From: Ethanoligenens sp047722935
GTDB taxonomy: Bacteria > Bacillota > Clostridia > Oscillospirales > Ethanoligenentaceae
Assembly: GCA_047722935.1 (NCBI GenBank)
Contig: JBDNZS010000007.1
Span: 1 to 64,000, forward strand
DNA: 64,000 bases
Direction of reading: 5' to 3'
In this document: in pieces, positions 50,810 to 60,396 of the stretch
Layout of the letters: every line of letters begins with the position of its first letter
How positions within the stretch are numbered: the first letter of the stretch is position 1
Position numbers and translations under genes: made by a program
The notes under the pieces: model-generated
Seen by the model: only the letters and a program-made list of their open reading frames with translations
The model's database searches: none
Told to the model about the DNA's origin: nothing

Positions 50810-52477
50810 ATGCAAAAAAAATGGTGGCAAAGCGCCATTGCTTATCAAATCTATCCCAAAAGTTTTCTGGACACCAACGGCGACGGCATCGGGGACTTGG
50901 GGGGCATTTTACAAAAGCTCGACTACATCGCATCCCTTGGTGTAAATGTAATCTGGCTCAGCCCGGTCTTCCAATCCCCTATGGTAGATAATGGTTACGA
51001 CATTTCGGACTATCGCCATATCGACCCGATGTTCGGTACAGACGAAGAAATGGAATATCTGATCGAGCAGGCGGATAAACGCGGCATCAAGATTCTCATG
51101 GACTTGGTAGTCAACCACACTTCGGATCAGCACCCTTGGTTTCAAGAAGCACTGCGCGACCCGCACAGCAAGTATGCGGATTATTACCTTTTCCGTGAAA
51201 CAGACGATGGGAATCCCCCCAATAATCTTCGCAATTATTTTTCCACCCCGGCCTGGACACGCGTACCGCACACCAACCGCTGGTATTTTCACGCCTTTGC
51301 GCCAGAGCAGCCCGACCTCAATTGGGATAATCCCGCCGTGCGCAAGGAAATTGCCGATATGGTCAACTGGTGGCTGGACAAAGGACTTGGCGGGTTTCGC
51401 ATTGACGCGATCAGTAATATCAAAAAATCACCTCTGGCGCTTTCACGGCAAACATTTGAAGCAGATGCGCCCGACGGAACAGTGCTCGCCAAGGATTGGG
51501 TAGCCAACCAGCCAGGCATAGAAGTCTTTCTTGAGGAACTGGCGGCACGCACGTTTCGCCCGCACAACAGCATGACAGTAGCTGAAGCCGATGTTCCTCC
51601 GGAACTATTAGAAGCCTTTATCGGCCCGGAAGGCGCTTTCTCCATGACATTTGATTTCACTTATGCCGACATTGACATTCGTGATATCCCGCCTTATGCC
51701 GCGCCAACGTTTACTGTGGCAGACTTGCGGGCAGCCATTTTCCACAGTCAGCTGCATGCACAGAAAATTGGCGGCTGGTCAGCGCCTTTTCTGGAAAATC
51801 ACGATCAGCCCCGTTCATTGGACAAATACATTCCGCAGAATGACATTGGTTACGCGAGCGCGACCATGTTGGCCACGCTGTTGCTAACGCTCAAAGGCAC
51901 ACCGTTTATTTATCAAGGTGAGGAGTTGGGCATGACCAATTGCCCCATGACGCTTGATGAATATGACGATCTGTCTGTATATGCGCAAAATGAACAAGGC
52001 TTAAAATGGGGATTTTCGGCCGAATGGATGCTTGCCTATTTCAACCGCCGCAGCCGCGACAATGCCCGCACCCCTTTCCAATGGAACAGCGGCCCAAATG
52101 CGGGGTTTACCACCGGAAAACCATGGCTGAAGGTCAATCCAAACTATACGAAAATCAATGCGAAACAACAAATTGACGACCCGGCATCCGTACTCAACTT
52201 CTACAAACGGCTGCTGGCGCTTCGTCGGGGATCCACAGTGTCCGACATCCTCACATACGGCAATTTTGAGCCATTGGACTGCATCGGTAACATCATCGCC
52301 TACCGCCGTACATATGAGAACCATTCTGTACTGATTTTACTCAACTTCGGCGGGAAGCCTGTTGATTTCAAGTTGCCTCAGCAAAAGGAACTGCTTGTCA
52401 ATTTTGACAGTTTGGAATGGCATGACGGTCTGGTAACCCTGATGCCCTATCAGGCAGCCTTGTTAGATGAGGCCTAA
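50810..52477 (+). CDS. GH13 alpha-glucosidase (oligo-1,6-glucosidase type), second copy
   Basis: It has 555 residues and the same fold as the preceding gene: NGDGIGDLGGI, MDLVVNHTSDQH, nucleophile aspartate in GFRIDAIS (about residue 199), glutamate in MTVAEADV (about 256) and aspartate in LENHDQPRS (about 325). Sequence identity to the first copy is substantial in the catalytic motifs but clearly lower elsewhere, for instance NMVFQFEHVDAHG against SMTFDFTYADID, so this is an old duplication with probable divergence of substrate. ATG 50810 follows GAGGAAAA. It ends the sugar island, followed by a strong terminator. Confidence 0.92.
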   Translation: MQKKWWQSAIAYQIYPKSFLDTNGDGIGDLGGILQKLDYIASLGVNVIWLSPVFQSPMVDNGYDISDYRHIDPMFGTDEEMEYLIEQADKRGIKILMDLVVNHTSDQHPWFQEALRDPHSKYADYYLFRETDDGNPPNNLRNYFSTPAWTRVPHTNRWYFHAFAPEQPDLNWDNPAVRKEIADMVNWWLDKGLGGFRIDAISNIKKSPLALSRQTFEADAPDGTVLAKDWVANQPGIEVFLEELAARTFRPHNSMTVAEADVPPELLEAFIGPEGAFSMTFDFTYADIDIRDIPPYAAPTFTVADLRAAIFHSQLHAQKIGGWSAPFLENHDQPRSLDKYIPQNDIGYASATMLATLLLTLKGTPFIYQGEELGMTNCPMTLDEYDDLSVYAQNEQGLKWGFSAEWMLAYFNRRSRDNARTPFQWNSGPNAGFTTGKPWLKVNPNYTKINAKQQIDDPASVLNFYKRLLALRRGSTVSDILTYGNFEPLDCIGNIIAYRRTYENHSVLILLNFGGKPVDFKLPQQKELLVNFDSLEWHDGLVTLMPYQAALLDEA

Positions 52478-52493
52478 GCAAAAATAGGCAGAT

Positions 52494-52525
52494 AAAAAGG
52501 ATACCGCTATGCGGTATCCTTTTTT
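52494..52525 (+). terminator. Intrinsic terminator of the GH13 genes
   Basis: AAAAAGGATACCGC pairs with GCGGTATCCTTTTTT around a three-base loop (9-bp GC-containing stem plus A/T flank). Confidence 0.92.
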
Positions 52526-52548
52526 GCGCAGTGAAAACAATAGCTGCC

Positions 52549-52594
52549 ACGAACAAAGAGTACAGCCACTTTAGCGGCTGTACTCTTTGTTCGT
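52549..52594 (-). terminator. Long hairpin terminator of the pyruvate carboxylase gene
   Basis: ACGAACAAAGAGTACAGCC and its exact reverse complement (19 bp) enclose an 8-nt loop, 15 bp past the pyc stop. On the minus strand the 3' arm contains CTCTTTGTT. With the adjacent GH13 terminator it insulates two convergent units. Confidence 0.75.
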
Positions 52595-52608
52595 ATAACC
52601 GGATTTCT

Positions 52609-55600
52609 TTATTCTTTCATGGTAAAAAGCAGTTCCCCAGCTTCAACCGGTTTGCCTTCTGTGATAAATACTTTGTCGATTAGGCCGTCCATATTAGACA
52701 CCACGCTGGTCTCCATTTTCATTGCTTCGATGATCGCAAGCACTTGGTTTTTCTTAACTTCCTCGCCGGCTTTCACCAACACTTTGCTGACAGCCCCGGG
52801 GATGCTTGCACCAATTTGAGCCTGATCGTCCGTATCCGCCATCGTGACGCTCGACTGGGCCACTTTGGCATTGTTCCGCACGGCCACCTCGCGGCGGGCG
52901 CCGTTGAGTTCAAAAACCACGTTCTGCGTGCCGTCGCTGTTCATTTCGCCCAGCCCGACATACTTAATGATCAGCATTTTTCCTTCTTCAATGGAGAGTT
53001 CCGTCATTTCGCCGGGTTCCATCCCCATGAAGAAAACATGACTTTCCATGCGGCTGATATCGCCGTATTCCTGGCGGCGCTTACAGTAATCCTCCAGCAC
53101 CTTCGGATACAGGCACCAGCTCACCAGATCCTGCATGGAGGGATTCGGCTCATATTTGATGATATTCTGTTTCACTTGGTCAAAATCCACCGGTTCAAGC
53201 AGTTCACCGGGCCGGCAGGTAATTGGTTTTTCACCTTTCAGAACGACTTCTTGAAGATCCTCCGGGAAGCCCCACGCCGGCTGTCCAATCATTCCTTTGA
53301 AATAAGACACTACTGAATCGGGGAATGTAAGCCGTTTACCCCGTTCCACAATATTGTCTGCCGTCAAGTCGTTCTGCACCATGAAGATAGACAGGTCGCC
53401 CACAACCTTGGACGAGGGTGTGACCTTGACGATGTCGCCCAGAATATTATTGGCCTCTTTATATTTTGTCTTGACTTCCTCAAACCGCGTCCCCAACCCG
53501 ATGCTTTCAACCTGATTTTTGAGGTTGGTCAGCTGTCCGCCGGGTATTTCATATTTGTAGATATCCGTATCGGGGTAATTGCGCCCGGTTTCAAACATAT
53601 AGTAACTTTTGCGCACATCATGCCAGTAGTCCTTGAGAGGCTCCAGTTTGTCAAGATTCAGCCCGGTATCACGTTCCTGCCGCTCGAGCGCCGCGACAAT
53701 CGCGTTCATCGACGGCTGGCTAGTGAGCGAGGACATGCTCGCAATAGCGGTATCTACAACATCCACACCCGCCTCAGCTGCCATCAGCAAGGTGGCAACC
53801 TGATTGCCGCTGGTGTCATGCGTGTGCAGCTGCACGGGAATACCGATTTCACTTTTCAGCGCGGAGACCAATTGACGAGCGGCATACGGTTTAAGCAGCC
53901 CCGACATATCCTTGATGCAAAGGATGTGTGCGCCGCGTTTTTCCAACTCTTTGGCCATGCGGACGTAATAATCCAGCGTATATTTCTTTTGGCGTGGGTC
54001 CAGTATATCCCCGGTATAGCAAATGGTTCCTTCGGCCACCTTGCCGCACTTGATAACTTCATCAAGTGCGATCTCCATACCCGGAAGCCAGTTGAGCGAA
54101 TCGAATATTCTAAAAATATCAATGCCGCCCTTAGCCGCTTCCCGGATAAATTCGCGGATGAGATTATCCGGATAGTTGGTATATCCCACGGCATTGGAAC
54201 CGCGCAGAAGCATCTGAAACGGGATGTTGGGAATGCGTTCACGCAATTGACGCAGGCGCTCCCACGGTGATTCATGGAGGAATCGATAGGCAACGTCAAA
54301 TGTCGCGCCGCCCCACATTTCCACAGAAAACAAATCCGACAGCGCATGGGACATGGGCTGTGCGATATTGACCATATCCCTTGTGCGCATCCGGGTCGCC
54401 AGCAAGGACTGATGTGCGTCACGAAGCGTTGTATCGCAAATCAGCAGTTTTTTCTGGTCAAGCACATATTTTTTGAAACCTTCCGGTCCCTCACGATCCA
54501 GTAGTTGCTTCAGACCTTTTGGCGGCTCTTCTGCCAAAACGGACGGAATGCGGGGTTTATCACAGGGCCTTTTGAGTTCTTTCTTTTCGTTAACAATTAA
54601 AGCACCGATGTATTTCAGCAGCTTGGTCGCCCGGTTCTTCGGGTCCTCAAACTCAAAGAGTTCCGGGGTTTCGTCAATAAATTTGGTATGACATTTACCC
54701 GTTTTGAAAACCGGATGACTCAAAATGTTGCACAGAAAACCCATGTTGGTTTTTACGCCATGGATATGAATCTCGGTAATGGCGCGAAGCGCTTTACGGA
54801 TGGTGTTCTCAAAGGTTCTGTCATATGTCGTGATTTTCACAAGCAGGCTGTCGTAATAGGGAGAGACTTCGGCGCCCGCAAAAGCATTCCCGGCGTCCAG
54901 ACGAACCCCAAACCCGCCGCCGCTGCGATAGGTGGTGATTTTTCCCGAATCGGGTGCAAAATTATTCCGTGGATCTTCCGTCGTAACCCTGGATTGGATG
55001 GCGTAACCGCTCATTTTCACGGAATCCTGTGACGCAATGCCGATCTCTGGGGAAGAAAGCGGAAAACCCTGCGCAATTAGAATCTGCGCCCGGACAAGGT
55101 CGATACCCGTAATCATCTCCGTGACGGTATGCTCGACCTGAATACGCGGGTTCATTTCAATAAAATAGTGCTTTCCAGTTTGATCCACCAAAAATTCTAC
55201 GGTTCCGGCATTGACATAATGGGCTGTCTTTGCAATCTTGACAGCATCCTCATAGAGCCTTTGGCGTGTCTCGTCCGAAATCGAGAAGGCCGGGGCAAAC
55301 TCGATCACTTTCTGATAGCGCCTTTGCAGCGAACAGTCCCGTTCAAAAAGATGCACGATATTGCCATATTCGTCGGCAAGAATCTGCACCTCAATATGTT
55401 TTGGGTTGACCAGAAACTTCTCCATGAAAATGGAATCGTCCCCGAATGCCTTTTCAGCCTCGCTGCGGACCATATCGAGCGCAATACCCATCTCCCCGGC
55501 ATTGTCGACCCGGCGCATCCCGCGCCCACCGCCGCCTGCCGCCGCTTTCAGCAACACCGGATAACCGTAGCTGTCCGCCCGCTGCAAAGCGTCCGCAAGG

Positions 55601-56034
55601 TCTACGATCTTCTCGGTGCTTCCCGGAACAACTGGCACATCACAGCTGGCCGCAAGGGCTTTTGCATTGAGTTTGCTGCCCATTTTTGCAAGCACGTCAG
55701 ACGGAGGACCGATGAAAACAATGCCGTTTTCCTCGCAGGCTTTGGCAAAATCGGCATTTTCAGAAAGGAACCCATATCCCGGATGAATGGCGTCCGCCCC
55801 CTTGCGCTTGGCAAGGTTGATGATGTAATTGATGTCCAGATACGCGGCGAGCGGGCTTTTGTTCTCATCGAGCATATAAGCCTCGTCCGCTTTGGTTCGG
55901 AACAGATTGAAGACATCCTCTTTTGAGTAGATGGCCACTGTCCTAAGATCCATGTCGTAACATGCCCTGAAAATACGAATGGCAATTTCGCCGCGGTTCG
56001 CGACCAAAACCTTTTCAATTCTTCTTTGAATCAT
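52609..56034 (-). CDS. pyc: Pyruvate carboxylase
   Basis: This biotin enzyme makes oxaloacetate from pyruvate, bicarbonate and ATP. It is a single polypeptide of about 1141 residues. The biotin carboxylase domain (about 1-450) starts KVLVANRGEIAIRIF and has the ATP-binding AAAGGGGRGMR. The carboxyltransferase domain (about 530-800) has DTTLRDAHQSLLATRMRTRD. The PYC/OADA connecting region follows, and the C-terminal biotinyl domain has the biotin lysine in IEAMKMETS (about residue 36 from the end). The start is ambiguous: ATG 56034 lies six bases after a GGAG; 56037 and 56064 are in frame. It has a consensus promoter with a leader of about 280 nt. Confidence 0.95.
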   Translation of the reverse strand: MIQRRIEKVLVANRGEIAIRIFRACYDMDLRTVAIYSKEDVFNLFRTKADEAYMLDENKSPLAAYLDINYIINLAKRKGADAIHPGYGFLSENADFAKACEENGIVFIGPPSDVLAKMGSKLNAKALAASCDVPVVPGSTEKIVDLADALQRADSYGYPVLLKAAAGGGGRGMRRVDNAGEMGIALDMVRSEAEKAFGDDSIFMEKFLVNPKHIEVQILADEYGNIVHLFERDCSLQRRYQKVIEFAPAFSISDETRQRLYEDAVKIAKTAHYVNAGTVEFLVDQTGKHYFIEMNPRIQVEHTVTEMITGIDLVRAQILIAQGFPLSSPEIGIASQDSVKMSGYAIQSRVTTEDPRNNFAPDSGKITTYRSGGGFGVRLDAGNAFAGAEVSPYYDSLLVKITTYDRTFENTIRKALRAITEIHIHGVKTNMGFLCNILSHPVFKTGKCHTKFIDETPELFEFEDPKNRATKLLKYIGALIVNEKKELKRPCDKPRIPSVLAEEPPKGLKQLLDREGPEGFKKYVLDQKKLLICDTTLRDAHQSLLATRMRTRDMVNIAQPMSHALSDLFSVEMWGGATFDVAYRFLHESPWERLRQLRERIPNIPFQMLLRGSNAVGYTNYPDNLIREFIREAAKGGIDIFRIFDSLNWLPGMEIALDEVIKCGKVAEGTICYTGDILDPRQKKYTLDYYVRMAKELEKRGAHILCIKDMSGLLKPYAARQLVSALKSEIGIPVQLHTHDTSGNQVATLLMAAEAGVDVVDTAIASMSSLTSQPSMNAIVAALERQERDTGLNLDKLEPLKDYWHDVRKSYYMFETGRNYPDTDIYKYEIPGGQLTNLKNQVESIGLGTRFEEVKTKYKEANNILGDIVKVTPSSKVVGDLSIFMVQNDLTADNIVERGKRLTFPDSVVSYFKGMIGQPAWGFPEDLQEVVLKGEKPITCRPGELLEPVDFDQVKQNIIKYEPNPSMQDLVSWCLYPKVLEDYCKRRQEYGDISRMESHVFFMGMEPGEMTELSIEEGKMLIIKYVGLGEMNSDGTQNVVFELNGARREVAVRNNAKVAQSSVTMADTDDQAQIGASIPGAVSKVLVKAGEEVKKNQVLAIIEAMKMETSVVSNMDGLIDKVFITEGKPVEAGELLFTMKE

Positions 56035-56087
56035 CATATACTCCATTCTGGCTTTTGCAACCATGCGCTCCGTTTGATATCGCAGTT

Positions 56088-56151
56088 AGAAAACCACTGG
56101 GAACCTGCCTATGTACAACAACTCATGTACTTGCGACCGGCATGGTTTTCT
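56088..56151 (-). ncRNA. Hairpin domain in the pyc leader
   Basis: AGAAAACCA pairs exactly with TGGTTTTCT (9 bp) and encloses two shorter stems (UGCC/GGCA and GUACA/UGUAC). It lies about 50 nt upstream of the pyc start. Function unknown; no terminator or known riboswitch motif was recognised. Confidence 0.35.
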
Positions 56152-56318
56152 TTCCTGAAAGCCCGTTTCCAAACTCAAAAAACCGAATTTGTTGCATTAT
56201 AACTGATGCTAGATTGCATTTTTACGTCTGATTGCGTATAACGACCCAACATCGCCACAAAAATCAACAACAAGGCTTATACAGCGCATTTTCGCCTGTA
56301 ACGGGTTAAGCAATATTT

Positions 56319-56347
56319 ATTATACCCCCTGCTGTTTCCTCTGTCAA
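56319..56347 (-). promoter_or_regulatory. Consensus SigA promoter of pyc
   Basis: TTGACA and TATAAT, both perfect, are separated by exactly 17 bp on the minus strand. It should be strong and gives a leader of about 280 nt. Confidence 0.88.
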
Positions 56348-56521
56348 CGATGTTTGAAATTTTACATAAATGCAATTAAATAATTTCAAAAATGCATTTC
56401 GAGTTTTTGCACCAAATGCAAACCGGAGATCAAATATACAATACCCCACGAGTTAGGATTTACCAAAATGATAGCGCATTGTTCCACTGATTTTTAACCA
56501 TCTGCTGATACGATGCCGTGC

Positions 56522-56565
56522 ACAAAAACAACGCCATCAGGCAGGATTTTCTGCTTGATGGCGTT
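56522..56565 (-). terminator. Intrinsic terminator of the hydrogenase gene
   Basis: AACGCCATCA pairs with TGATGGCGTT, with an inner GCAG/CTGC pair. On the minus strand GTTTTTGT follows. Confidence 0.88.
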
Positions 56566-56594
56566 AAACGCAATGGATTTCTATAGTTCCCGTT

Positions 56595-58349
56595 CTATTT
56601 TTCAGAGATGTTCGGAGAGGACCCTATAGGCATCTCCCATGTGTCATGTTTGGTATGCAGCAGCTCATGCGCACGCTTTGCGAGCGGTTTTTTCAAATAC
56701 GCATCGTAAACCTGCACAATTGACGGGTTTTCATGAGAGAATCGCAAATGGTTTACCCGATCCAATCCATAAAGCGACGCGGCGCGTACTTCCCCGCGCT
56801 CCTGCCCTTCTCCAATTGGCTGTCCCCCACCGCCGGCGCAGCCGCCGGGACATGCCATGATCTCTACAAAATCGTAGGATACCCTGCCCGTTTGCAGCGC
56901 CTCCAGCAGTTTGCGGGTGTTCCCCAAACCGCTGGCAACGGCAACTTTCAACGGAGTGCCCGCAATCGTAAATGTGGCTTCTTTCCAACCGTCCATGCCA
57001 CGCACCGCACGAAACGCGTCGGGTTCCGGGTTTTCCCCGGTAGCCAAATAACAGGCAGTGCGCAGAGCAGCTTCCATGACGCCGCCCGTGGCGCCGAAAA
57101 TGACACCTGCACCGCTCCCCACACCCAGCGGCAAATCAAAATCGCTTTCCGGCAATTCTTCCGCGCGGATATGTTCTGCCCGAATCATACGGTCAACCTC
57201 ACGCGTGGTCAGCACGATATCCACATCCTGCCCCGCCCCGGCTGCATCCATCGTGGGCAGCGTGCATTCCTGTTTTTTTGCCAAACACGGCATGATGGAA
57301 ATAGAGCAGATGCGCGAGGGCTCCACATGCAGCAAATCGGCGTAATAGCTTTTGGCAATTGCGCCAAACATTTGCTGCGGGGACTTGGAAGTGGAAAGTT
57401 GGCCCACCATATCCGGGTACTGGGACTTTACAAAGCGCACCCAGCCCGGGCAACAGGATGTAAACATCGGAAACGGTTCATTTTCCTTATTTTTCAGTTT
57501 TTCGAGGAATTCACTGGCCTCCTCCATGATGGTGAGATCGGCGCCGAATGTGGTGTCGAAGATATACTTAAACCCCATTTCCCGTAAAGCGGCGACCAGA
57601 CGCTTGGCAGTCGCTTTCTCGCGCGGCAGTCCCAAGGACTCCCCCCACGCCGCGCGGACAGCGGGTGCAATCTGCACCACGGTGATTTTTTCGGGGTCGG
57701 CAAGGGCGGCAAAGGCTTTGTCCGTATCATCCCGCTCACGCAAAGCTCCCACCGGGCAGTGCGTGATACATTGCCCGCACAGTGCGCAGTCGGACTCCTC
57801 AATTGTGCGGTTGCCGGAAACATCCACCGTAGTGCGGGAACCTGTATTGGCGACGTCCCAGATATGTACACTCTGTATTTTATCACAGACTTGAATACAG
57901 CGCATACATTTGATACATTTGGAAAAATCGCGGATTAACGGAAAATCGGCGTTCCATTTGGAAACCGGCAATGTGCGCCGGTACGGCAGATCCAAAATGC
58001 CCAAATCGTTGGATAACGTCTGCAAATGGCAGTTACCGCTGCGCACACAACTCGCACAATAACTGTCGTGCTGCGACAAAATCAACTCCACATTGGTGCG
58101 CCGCGCCTCACGTACACGCGGGCTGTTCGTATGGATGACCATGCCTTCGCTCACCCGGTTTTCGCAGGCCGTCACCAGTTTGTCAATCCCTTGTATTTCC
58201 ACCACACAGACCCTACACGCACCGATTTCATTGATTCCTTTTAGATAGCACAGCGTGGGAATATGGATATCGGCGGAAGATGCGGCCTCCAGAATGGTAT
58301 CTCCCTCACTGGCCTGAACAGCAATCCCATTGATCGTAACATTTACCAT
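56595..58349 (-). CDS. [FeFe] hydrogenase, group A catalytic subunit
   Basis: This cytoplasmic H2-evolving or -consuming enzyme has 584 residues. Domains in order: plant-type [2Fe-2S] (cysteines near 34, 45, 48, 62), His-Cys [4Fe-4S] (H94, C98, C101, C107), two [4Fe-4S] sites of ferredoxin type (about 145-198), then the H-cluster domain with L1 TSCCPGW (C299, C300), L2 MPCLAKKQE (C355) and L3 MACPGGCAGGGGQP (C500, C504). All H-cluster ligands are present. The start overlaps the stop of the upstream flavoprotein by 7 bp (ATGGTAA), so the two are co-translated, indicating one complex coupled to NAD(P)H. Maturases HydEFG are not in this window. Confidence 0.95.
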   Translation of the reverse strand: MVNVTINGIAVQASEGDTILEAASSADIHIPTLCYLKGINEIGACRVCVVEIQGIDKLVTACENRVSEGMVIHTNSPRVREARRTNVELILSQHDSYCASCVRSGNCHLQTLSNDLGILDLPYRRTLPVSKWNADFPLIRDFSKCIKCMRCIQVCDKIQSVHIWDVANTGSRTTVDVSGNRTIEESDCALCGQCITHCPVGALRERDDTDKAFAALADPEKITVVQIAPAVRAAWGESLGLPREKATAKRLVAALREMGFKYIFDTTFGADLTIMEEASEFLEKLKNKENEPFPMFTSCCPGWVRFVKSQYPDMVGQLSTSKSPQQMFGAIAKSYYADLLHVEPSRICSISIMPCLAKKQECTLPTMDAAGAGQDVDIVLTTREVDRMIRAEHIRAEELPESDFDLPLGVGSGAGVIFGATGGVMEAALRTACYLATGENPEPDAFRAVRGMDGWKEATFTIAGTPLKVAVASGLGNTRKLLEALQTGRVSYDFVEIMACPGGCAGGGGQPIGEGQERGEVRAASLYGLDRVNHLRFSHENPSIVQVYDAYLKKPLAKRAHELLHTKHDTWEMPIGSSPNISEK

Positions 58350-60187
58350 TTTACACGCCTCCCGCCTTTGAATACCCCAAAGCCAAAATGGTCACAGCGC
58401 AGGCAGCGCGACGATTCCTGCGCCGCCTCCTGTGCCGTCATCCCATTTTCCATCAAATCAAAATCATTTTTCCGTTTTGCGGCCTCGCGTTCGGTCATGT
58501 TGACTCTGCCGCATGGCAGACGGTCATCCAGACACGCGGATGGAATCTCTACGTCTGAAACAATCTCATGGTTAAACCCAAGATAATTGTCGATATTTGC
58601 CGCGGCCACTTTGCCTGCCGCGATGGCTTTGACGACCGTGGACGGCCCGCTTACGCAGTCTCCGCCGGCAAACAGCCCGGCGGTTTCCTGAATGGCCGCC
58701 ACACGACCGGTGGTGTTGGCTTGAATTGTGCCCTTGTGCACGGGGACGCCGCATTCTTCAAACGGGCGGTAATCGATACGCTGGCCGACCGCCACCACGA
58801 TCAGATCACAAGCAATCCTCTTTTCTTCCATTTTAGCATCGGCAGGGCGCGGTCTGCCCCCCGCGTCGATCTTGCCAATGATCTGCGGCTGCACCCACAA
58901 AGCCGCGACATGGCCGTCCGCGTCCGCCTCTATGCGCACCGGCACCTGCAATTCCAAAACCTCGCAGCCCTCACCGACAGCACCCACAATTTCTTCCTGC
59001 TGCGCTGTCATATCGTCCTGGCGGCGGCGATACACGATATCAACCGCTTTCGCGCCAAGCCGGAAAGCAGACCGTGCCGCATCCATCGCCACATTGCCGC
59101 CCCCAATGACTACCACCTTTTTCCCATGGAAATCGGGGTATTTCTCATTGCCGATATCGCGGAGCATCGCCACGGCGGACACCACTCCCTGGCTGTCCTC
59201 CCCTTCAATACCAAGCGCGCGATTGGCGTGCGCACCGATGGCGAGGAAAACGGCATCGTATTCCTTTGCCAGATCTTTGACCGATTGGTTTTCTCCAATC
59301 GCCACGTCTGTCTGCACCTGTATTCCTGTGGACAGGATCACATCAATATCATCCTGCAACCGCTCACGCGGTAGCCGATAACTGGGGATGCCATACCGCA
59401 GCATACCGCCCAAATGCGGCTGTTTTTCATAAATGGTCACGCTGTGCCCCATCAGCGACAGATAGTACGCCGCACTCAGCCCACCGGGGCCGCCGCCCAC
59501 AACTGCCACGCGTTTTCCTGTTGCCGGTGCGCAGACAGGCGCAGGCACTTTTCCCGCATGGTCGACTGCGAACCGCTTAAGTCCCCGTATATTGACCGAT
59601 GCATCCACCATATTCCGCCGGCACCGCGCTTCGCAGGGATGCTCACATACAAACCCGCAGGCAGTGGGAAACGGATTGTCATTGCGAATCAGACGCACAG
59701 CATCGGCATAGCGCCCAGCCTTCACAAGCGCCACATAACCGGGAATATCCACGCCTGCGGGACACAACGCCACACATGGCACAGGTTGATCCAGCCCGCA
59801 GGTACATCTGCCGTGCGTGATATGTTCAACATAGTCGTCCCTAAACCCTTTTACGCCCTGCAAAACCATATTGGCGGCTTCCCACCCAATGGCACAATCC
59901 GCCGAGGCGCTGACGACCCGTGCGGTACGTTCAATCAGATCCAAGGTCTTTATATCCGCACGTTGATTCAGCACATCCTCCAGCAGGATTTCCAATTGCG
60001 CCAGTCCCACACGGCAGGGGACGCATTTTCCGCAGGTCTGCGCTCTGCAAAATTTTAAAAAAGATGCAGCCATATCCACAGGACAAAGACCCGGCGGGCT
60101 GGCGACAATCCGACGTTCCAAATCCCGGTAAAGGTTTTCAACAGTCGTCTGTGCGTGATCCGGCGTGAGGATTTCCAATCTGCTCAT
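58343..60187 (-). CDS. Flavoprotein with NuoF-like Fe-S domain and GltD-like NAD(P)H module
   Basis: It has 614 residues. The N-terminus (about 1-115) resembles only the C-terminal [4Fe-4S] domain of NuoF/HydB: TCGKCVPCRVGL and SADCAIGWE supply four cysteines; no NuoF FMN/NADH domain is present. The rest (about 120-560) resembles the GltD small subunit of glutamate synthase: cysteine cluster CTCGLDQPVPCVALCP, FAD-binding VAVVGGGPGGLSAAYY and NAD(P)H-binding VVVIGGGNVAMDAAR. The end has CLRCDHFG. Such a protein could pass electrons between NAD(P)H and the hydrogenase. The ATG at 60187 is eight bases behind GGAGG; an upstream extension to 60205 is ignored. The pair looks like a two-gene operon. 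Confidence 0.88.
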   Translation of the reverse strand: MSRLEILTPDHAQTTVENLYRDLERRIVASPPGLCPVDMAASFLKFCRAQTCGKCVPCRVGLAQLEILLEDVLNQRADIKTLDLIERTARVVSASADCAIGWEAANMVLQGVKGFRDDYVEHITHGRCTCGLDQPVPCVALCPAGVDIPGYVALVKAGRYADAVRLIRNDNPFPTACGFVCEHPCEARCRRNMVDASVNIRGLKRFAVDHAGKVPAPVCAPATGKRVAVVGGGPGGLSAAYYLSLMGHSVTIYEKQPHLGGMLRYGIPSYRLPRERLQDDIDVILSTGIQVQTDVAIGENQSVKDLAKEYDAVFLAIGAHANRALGIEGEDSQGVVSAVAMLRDIGNEKYPDFHGKKVVVIGGGNVAMDAARSAFRLGAKAVDIVYRRRQDDMTAQQEEIVGAVGEGCEVLELQVPVRIEADADGHVAALWVQPQIIGKIDAGGRPRPADAKMEEKRIACDLIVVAVGQRIDYRPFEECGVPVHKGTIQANTTGRVAAIQETAGLFAGGDCVSGPSTVVKAIAAGKVAAANIDNYLGFNHEIVSDVEIPSACLDDRLPCGRVNMTEREAAKRKNDFDLMENGMTAQEAAQESSRCLRCDHFGFGVFKGGRRVKW

Positions 60188-60363
60188 CGAACATGCCTCC
60201 ATCAAATTTCCACATTCTGCGACAAAAAATATGAATAATTAACAATCCTGTTTATATAGTATCACGTTTTTGCAGATATGCAAACACCAAACACATCCAA
60301 TCCATCAGCCCTCTGTTTTCTGCCGTATTGGCTGGTGTATCTCCGACTATATGTAAAAACTTC

Positions 60364-60392
60364 TTGACATTCATGTTCCACCCACTTATAGT
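60364..60392 (+). promoter_or_regulatory. SigA-type promoter of the membrane-protein/XRE operon
   Basis: TTGACA and TATAGT are separated by 17 bp, about 40 bp before the start codon. Confidence 0.78.
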
Positions 60393-60396
60393 AAAT

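Larger units (their letters stand above)
56035..56594. other. Leader and promoter region of pyc, plus hydrogenase terminator
   Basis: This 560-bp gap holds the pyc promoter (56319-56347), a leader of about 280 nt, and the terminator of the hydrogenase gene (56522-56565). In the leader a 9-bp perfect stem joins 56088-56096 to 56143-56151 and encloses TGCC/GGCA and GTACA/TGTAC pairs. Between 56350 and 56520 an AT-rich tract has several ATGCA words but no gene. Confidence 0.55.
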
